The notes beneath the pieces are model-generated. The model was not told the origin of the DNA. It saw only the letters and a list, made by a program, of their open reading frames with translations, and ran no database searches. Positions 60,273-64,000 of a stretch of 64,000 bases of DNA are shown piece by piece. Both the position numbers and the translations under genes were made by a program. The stretch is from Pseudomonadota bacterium. Lineage in GTDB: Bacteria; Pseudomonadota; Gammaproteobacteria; Steroidobacterales; Steroidobacteraceae. The DNA is taken from the NCBI GenBank assembly GCA_023423935.1, contig JAFAEQ010000075.1, forward strand, positions 1 to 64,000, in the 5' to 3' direction. The first letter of the stretch is position 1; each line of letters opens with the position of its first letter.

Positions 60273-61513
60273 GTGCCGCTCCCGGTGTCGATGGCGACCA
60301 GGCGCGCATCCCAGAAAGGATTGAAGAGATTCGCGTACTCGTGTGCGTTGCTACCGAGCGCTGCGAAGGCAGAGCCGCTCGGACGCCGAAAATCCACTCG
60401 AGCCATCGCGGCGACTGCAAGCGGCTGCGCGTTCGCGTCCATACCGAAGTTCGGCCGCGTCGAAACCTGCGTCTGCGCCTTGGTTGCGATCGCAGCGATC
60501 CGCAGCGATCGATCTCCAGGCGTGCCAGCGACGTTGTAGTACGAAGGCACACCCGCATAGTCCGAATCGAACTCGCTGGCGCTGGCTCTGCTGGTGGTAT
60601 TGCCGATGCGCCGCCAGCTGTGCCAGCTGAACACACCGGGCGTGCGATATTGCAGGTCATCCTGCGCACGCCAGTCGGCACCGATTTCATTCTGGGTCGT
60701 GGTCGTGCTGCCGCGCTTGCGGATCTGGGCCAGGACCAGGTTCTCGCGCCAGCCGCGTTCGCCGGAGATCCATCGCTTCATGTCGTTATTGGCGGTCAGA
60801 CTGGCACGAATCAATTCCTGGACTGCTCCACGATCACTACTGGCTGTGTAGCGCTTAACGAAAGTGGGCACATTCGCCAGTTGCGCGATGAGCTGAGCAT
60901 CGATAGCCGTGCGCAACGCGCTCGGCATTGCGTTCATGGCATCGCGATCGTTGATGCGGATCTGCGGATCCCATTCGCGCGCAGTTTGCTCCATCAGATC
61001 ATTTAGGTTCGCCAGTGCGAGCGATGCTTGCGCTTCGATCTGCGCCGCGCGGAAGTTCGAGTTCCAGCCGTCGATAGCGGGGACGGCGATCTGCGCGCTC
61101 TGCTCGGTGCCTTCGCGCACTTGCTGCGCGATCGCCTGCACGATGTCCACGTACTGGCCGACGTATGGAATGAACTGGGTAATCGTGTCGATGCTGTCGA
61201 TGGTGTCGTCGATGTAGCGGATCCAGCTCACATACGACACGAAGTGCCCCACCGCCGCGTGATTCGCGATCATGGCGCGATTGGTATAGGCCATGAAGTT
61301 GAGATGCCGCGCCGTCCACACCGCGCCGCTGTACGCGGCGGCATCCGCGGCATTGGCGACCTGGGACTTCTCGGTCACTTTTTGCCCGGTGTTGTACATC
61401 ATGACCAGGGTGGCGCTGGCAATGAGCACACCGAACAACGCCACGGGTGCAATCTGGCCGCGCTGACGCGTGGCCGATCGCATTGAGTGTGGGGATGAGA
61501 GTGTGTGGTTCAT
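60269..61513 (-). CDS. TadG-like Flp pilus-assembly protein
   Basis: A 414-residue protein. The N-terminal RQRGQIAPVALFGVLIASAT helix is followed by EKSQVANAADAAAYSGAVWT and ARHLNFMAYTNRAMIANHAA, the pattern of the putative Flp pilus-assembly TadE/G-like family. The rest is predicted periplasmic. There is no clear VWA domain, unlike longer TadG proteins. I start at ATG 61513 (MNHTLSSPHSMRSATRQRG); ATG 61486 (MRSATRQRG) is equally possible. It sits between the Flp pilin and the TadE-like gene. Confidence 0.8.
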   Translation of the reverse strand: MNHTLSSPHSMRSATRQRGQIAPVALFGVLIASATLVMMYNTGQKVTEKSQVANAADAAAYSGAVWTARHLNFMAYTNRAMIANHAAVGHFVSYVSWIRYIDDTIDSIDTITQFIPYVGQYVDIVQAIAQQVREGTEQSAQIAVPAIDGWNSNFRAAQIEAQASLALANLNDLMEQTAREWDPQIRINDRDAMNAMPSALRTAIDAQLIAQLANVPTFVKRYTASSDRGAVQELIRASLTANNDMKRWISGERGWRENLVLAQIRKRGSTTTTQNEIGADWRAQDDLQYRTPGVFSWHSWRRIGNTTSRASASEFDSDYAGVPSYYNVAGTPGDRSLRIAAIATKAQTQVSTRPNFGMDANAQPLAVAAMARVDFRRPSGSAFAALGSNAHEYANLFNPFWDARLVAIDTGSGT

Positions 61514-61608
61514 CGCTGCGCTGCCGGGCCCGCTCGGCGCGATCGGCACGATCGCGCTGAGCAAGAGTGCGTATTCCAGGTCTGACGTTCAGGGTTCACG
61601 CATCAGGG

Positions 61609-61920
61609 TCAATTGCCACCTGCGCCGCCCCCACCCGCCCCGCCACCCGCATTCGTTTGCTGGTTGTAGTTGGCGAGACTGTCTGCCTGCGCAGCGCGCG
61701 TGCGAGCGGTATTGGCGGACGTCTGGGCCGACTGGATGTCCTGCGAGCCGGACTGACCGGACATTTCCTGGCTCATGCTCGCCATCTGACTCTGCAACGT
61801 ATCGCCGAACGCTGCGAACAGGCCGATTCCCGCCACGGCCACGAGCGCCGTGATGATGATGTACTCGCTCATGCCTTGCCCGCGCTGGCGGACAAAGCCC
61901 TTTGCACTCTCGGTACGCAT
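61609..61920 (-). CDS. flp: Flp-type major pilin
   Basis: A 103-residue prepilin. Leader MRTESAKGFVRQRGQG precedes the conserved MSEYIIITALVAVAGIGLFA; cleavage after the Gly would leave a mature chain of about 87 residues. The C-terminus is Gln/Ser/Ala-rich and ends in a glycine-rich tail with GGGAGGGGAGG, unusual for Flp pilins, which are normally about 50-70 residues. A textbook ribosome binding site AAGGAGGT (61926-61933), 5 nt from the ATG, predicts strong translation. First gene of the leftward Tad cluster. The prepilin peptidase is not in the window. Confidence 0.85.
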   Translation of the reverse strand: MRTESAKGFVRQRGQGMSEYIIITALVAVAGIGLFAAFGDTLQSQMASMSQEMSGQSGSQDIQSAQTSANTARTRAAQADSLANYNQQTNAGGGAGGGGAGGN

Positions 61921-62057
61921 GAAAGACCTCCTTGGCTTGACGTATCAGATTCCAGACGGTGCTCCGTCGTGAGATCAGCGTAGAAGGCAGATGCAACGGC
62001 CGGTCGGCGAATTTGTGTGAATTTGCGCAGAAAGAAATCCTGCGCGGCAGGCGAGTG

Positions 62058-62954
62058 TTACAGCAGCAGATTCCAGAGAGGCACCGTCACGAATGCGAGC
62101 AAGATGCCGACGCTCAGCACCGTGTTGGCGAGCTCGGGCTCGAGTTCGTGCTGAACCGCGATGATGGTTGCCGCGATCATTGGCGCCATCGCCGCTTCGA
62201 GCACCGCCACCGTCGCAGGCAGCGGTCCGATCGACAAGGCGTGCGCCACGCTCCAGACACCGAGCGGCGCGAGGATCAGTTTCCAGCTCAGACTCAGCGC
62301 CACCGCCGACCACTGGCCGGCCGGCACCCGCAAGCGAAATTGCAGGCCCACTGAGAAAAGGGCGAGCGGCACCAAGGTCGACCCGAGTCTGGCCAGCACA
62401 CTATCGGCCCACTGCGGCCAGCCACCCGCAGCGCCCACCGCCAAGCCGAGCAGCAAGCAAATGAAGGGAGGGAACGTGAATATGCGATAGGCGATCGCCC
62501 TGGGCGCTACGCTGCGCCCCGAATACAAGGCCGCAATGAAAGTCCCCGCCGTCCCAAGCGCGAAGAACACGCCGGCCTGATCCGCAAACACCGCGAGCTT
62601 CAGTGCATCGAATCCGCGCAATGCTTCGATCAGAGGAAATCCGATGAACGAGGTGTTCCCGAATCCACATACAAGCGTCAGCGCACCGACGCGTGCACGC
62701 GACCAGTGCAGCGCCCGTCCAATCGCCGCGAAAAACGCCCAGCCTCCCAGCGTCACGAACCACATCGACGCGGGCAGAAACCACAAATGCCAATCGAGCT
62801 GAAGCTGCGGGATCAGGTGCAGCACGAGGCCCGAGAGCGCGATGTTGATCACCCACCAGTTCAGACACTGAGCCAAGGCGGCCGGCGGCTTGCCGAAGCG
62901 CGCGACGAGCCCGCCCACCAGCAGGCAGACCCCCATCAGGATCAGAGCCGTCAC
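62058..62954 (-). CDS. AEC-family (auxin efflux carrier) transporter
   Basis: A 298-residue membrane protein with about ten predicted helices in two halves. ALILMGVCLLVGGLVARFGK opens it, GFGNTSFIGFPLIEALRGFD is the conserved crossover region of the first half, and VAVLEAAMAPMIAATIIAVQ that of the second. Substrate unknown; family members export organic acids or amino-acid-like anions. The start is GTG 62954, overlapping the VWA gene stop by 4 bp (GTGA). No stronger start exists close by. Confidence 0.9.
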   Translation of the reverse strand: MTALILMGVCLLVGGLVARFGKPPAALAQCLNWWVINIALSGLVLHLIPQLQLDWHLWFLPASMWFVTLGGWAFFAAIGRALHWSRARVGALTLVCGFGNTSFIGFPLIEALRGFDALKLAVFADQAGVFFALGTAGTFIAALYSGRSVAPRAIAYRIFTFPPFICLLLGLAVGAAGGWPQWADSVLARLGSTLVPLALFSVGLQFRLRVPAGQWSAVALSLSWKLILAPLGVWSVAHALSIGPLPATVAVLEAAMAPMIAATIIAVQHELEPELANTVLSVGILLAFVTVPLWNLLL

Positions 62955-64000
62955 TTCGCGCCTGCTTTCACAGCAGCAACGAAATCCCGCAGATCCGCCC
63001 TCTGAATCGCTGCGGCCATGAGCTCCGGAAATCGATCCGGTGTGCAGGCAAAGGCCGGAACGCCCAGGGTAGCGAGCTGCGCGGCCAAGGGCGCGTTGTA
63101 CGCAGGCGAGCCTTCGTCGCTGAGCGCAAGCAATGTGACGACCTGAACACCCGAGGCGACCAGCGCCGCTGTGCGGCGCATGAACTCTGTCTCGACGCCG
63201 CCTTCGTACAGGTCGCTGATCAGCACGAAGATCGTGTCGTGCGGTGCACGCACCAGCTGCTGACAGTAGCCTACGGCGCGATTGATATCGGTCCCGCCAC
63301 CAAGACGTGTCGAGAACAACAGATCGATTGGATCCTCGAGTTGATCGGTCAGATCGACGACCGAGGTGTCGAACACGACCAGCGAAGTCGTCACCGCCGG
63401 CAGCGTCGCCAGCACCGCACCGAAGATCGCGGAATAGACCACGCTCGCGGCCATGGAGCCGCTTTGATCGATGCACAAGATGATGTGCCGCATGGACTGC
63501 CGGCGCCGGCCGAAGCCAATGCGTACTTCAGGAACGATGCTGTGATAATCGGGCTGGTAATGCTTGAGGTTCGCTCGGATCGTGCGCGACCAGTCAATAT
63601 CGTTGTGTCGTGGCCGGCGATTGCGCGCGGCTCGATTGATCGCACCATTCACGGCTTGCCGCGTCGGCTCGGTCAGCTTCGCTATCAGTGCGTCGACGAC
63701 TTTACGGACGACGGCTCGCGCCGTGTCGCGTGTCTTCGCTGGAATCGAACCGGACAAAGCCACCAGGTCCGCCACCAGATGCACATCGGGCTGCAGCGAT
63801 TCGAGCATCTCCGGTTCCATGAGCAAGCGTGTCATGTCCAGCCGCTCGATGGCGTCGCGCTGCATGATCTGCACGACACTGGAAGGGAAGTACTCGCGAA
63901 TGTCTCCCAGCCAGCGCGCGACATTCGGCGCGGAGCTGCCGAGGCCGCCCTTGCGATCCGAATCGTAGAGCGCCTGCAGCGCACGATCGACGTCGATATC
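62951..64000 (-). CDS. VWA-domain protein, CoxE-like, 5' end beyond window
   Basis: At least 349 residues, open to the right edge, so the N-terminus is missing. The visible part starts DIDVDRALQALYDSDRKGG and continues to a VWA domain (last 180 residues) with the MIDAS motif CIDQSGSMAAS, Thr/Asp positions in LVVFDTSVVDLTD and LISDLYEGGVET, and a helical lead-in (ARAVVRKVVDALIAKLTEPT). Such proteins usually act with MoxR-type AAA ATPases, which may lie upstream beyond the window. Translationally coupled to the AEC gene. Confidence 0.85.
   Translation of the reverse strand, partial: DIDVDRALQALYDSDRKGGLGSSAPNVARWLGDIREYFPSSVVQIMQRDAIERLDMTRLLMEPEMLESLQPDVHLVADLVALSGSIPAKTRDTARAVVRKVVDALIAKLTEPTRQAVNGAINRAARNRRPRHNDIDWSRTIRANLKHYQPDYHSIVPEVRIGFGRRRQSMRHIILCIDQSGSMAASVVYSAIFGAVLATLPAVTTSLVVFDTSVVDLTDQLEDPIDLLFSTRLGGGTDINRAVGYCQQLVRAPHDTIFVLISDLYEGGVETEFMRRTAALVASGVQVVTLLALSDEGSPAYNAPLAAQLATLGVPAFACTPDRFPELMAAAIQRADLRDFVAAVKAGAK

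Noticed and set aside
62058..63476. A 472-codon frame with an N-terminal extension of the AEC transporter
   Set aside because: The upstream third overlaps the VWA gene in another frame and is Arg/Gly-rich. The GTG at 62954 starts exactly at the first membrane helix.
1..64000. tRNA, rRNA or tmRNA genes
   Set aside because: None recognised by eye on either strand. A tRNAscan-SE and Infernal run would be needed to exclude them fully.

Overview
The window is high-GC chromosomal DNA from a gammaproteobacterium. It carries pilMNOPQ-aroK-aroB, tesA divergent from a YbbA/YbbP-type exporter, rph-rdgB-hemW, yicC-gmk, mnmG and gltA. This mix, with a c-di-GMP riboswitch ahead of pilM and REP-like hairpins, would fit a Steroidobacteraceae, Nevskiales or Xanthomonadales relative. 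The lineage is an inference, because no rRNA or tRNA gene is visible.

Layout. 0-0.3 kb: 5' part of an IS4-family transposase that runs off the left edge. 0.4-6.0 kb: YbbP/YbbA exporter, tesA and fadD. 6.0-6.6 kb: three tandem repeats containing degraded copies of the fadD 3' end. 6.6-18.2 kb: leftward genes hemE, dgt, aroB, aroK, a terminator, an Ig-like lipoprotein and pilQPONM, headed by a c-di-GMP-I riboswitch. 18.2-24.7 kb: PBP1A, a nucleotidyltransferase-like protein, citrate synthase, an M48 lipoprotein and rpmE. 24.8-25.1 kb: a cluster of DnaA boxes. 25.2-32.6 kb: hemW, rdgB, rph and a PP2C phosphatase leftward; yicC, gmk, a SIMPL protein and an unknown exported protein rightward; then a short NfeD-like protein. 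32.8-39.0 kb: mnmG and a DUF3999/DUF2339 membrane pair.

39.1-51.2 kb is an accessory-looking stretch flanked by two diverged, same-orientation copies of a non-coding element. It holds a GNAT, a LigC-type ATP-dependent DNA ligase, an S9 peptidase, a transmembrane Ser/Thr kinase with a Calx-beta ectodomain, a UvrD/Rep-type helicase, an Xre-RES toxin-antitoxin pair with a readable promoter and operator, and OpgD. Its intergenic spaces carry 9-bp-periodic CACAGAG repeats and REP-like hairpins.

51.5-61.9 kb is a leftward Tad/Flp pilus locus: Flp pilin, TadG- and TadE-like proteins, an unknown exported protein, a 54-aa pilin-like protein, CpaB, CpaC secretin, a lipoprotein, a CpaF ATPase with an N-terminal FHA domain, TadB, TadC, DUF192 and a TPR lipoprotein. 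No CpaA/TadV prepilin peptidase or CpaE/TadZ is present here. 62.0-64.0 kb: an AEC transporter and a VWA protein cut by the right edge.

How it fits together. The window encodes parts of two surface-fibre systems: the type IVa pilus alignment and secretin module, apparently controlled by c-di-GMP through RNA, and a Tad pilus whose motor carries a phosphothreonine-binding domain. A membrane Ser/Thr kinase and a PP2C phosphatase lie in the same window and are plausible, untested partners for that FHA domain.
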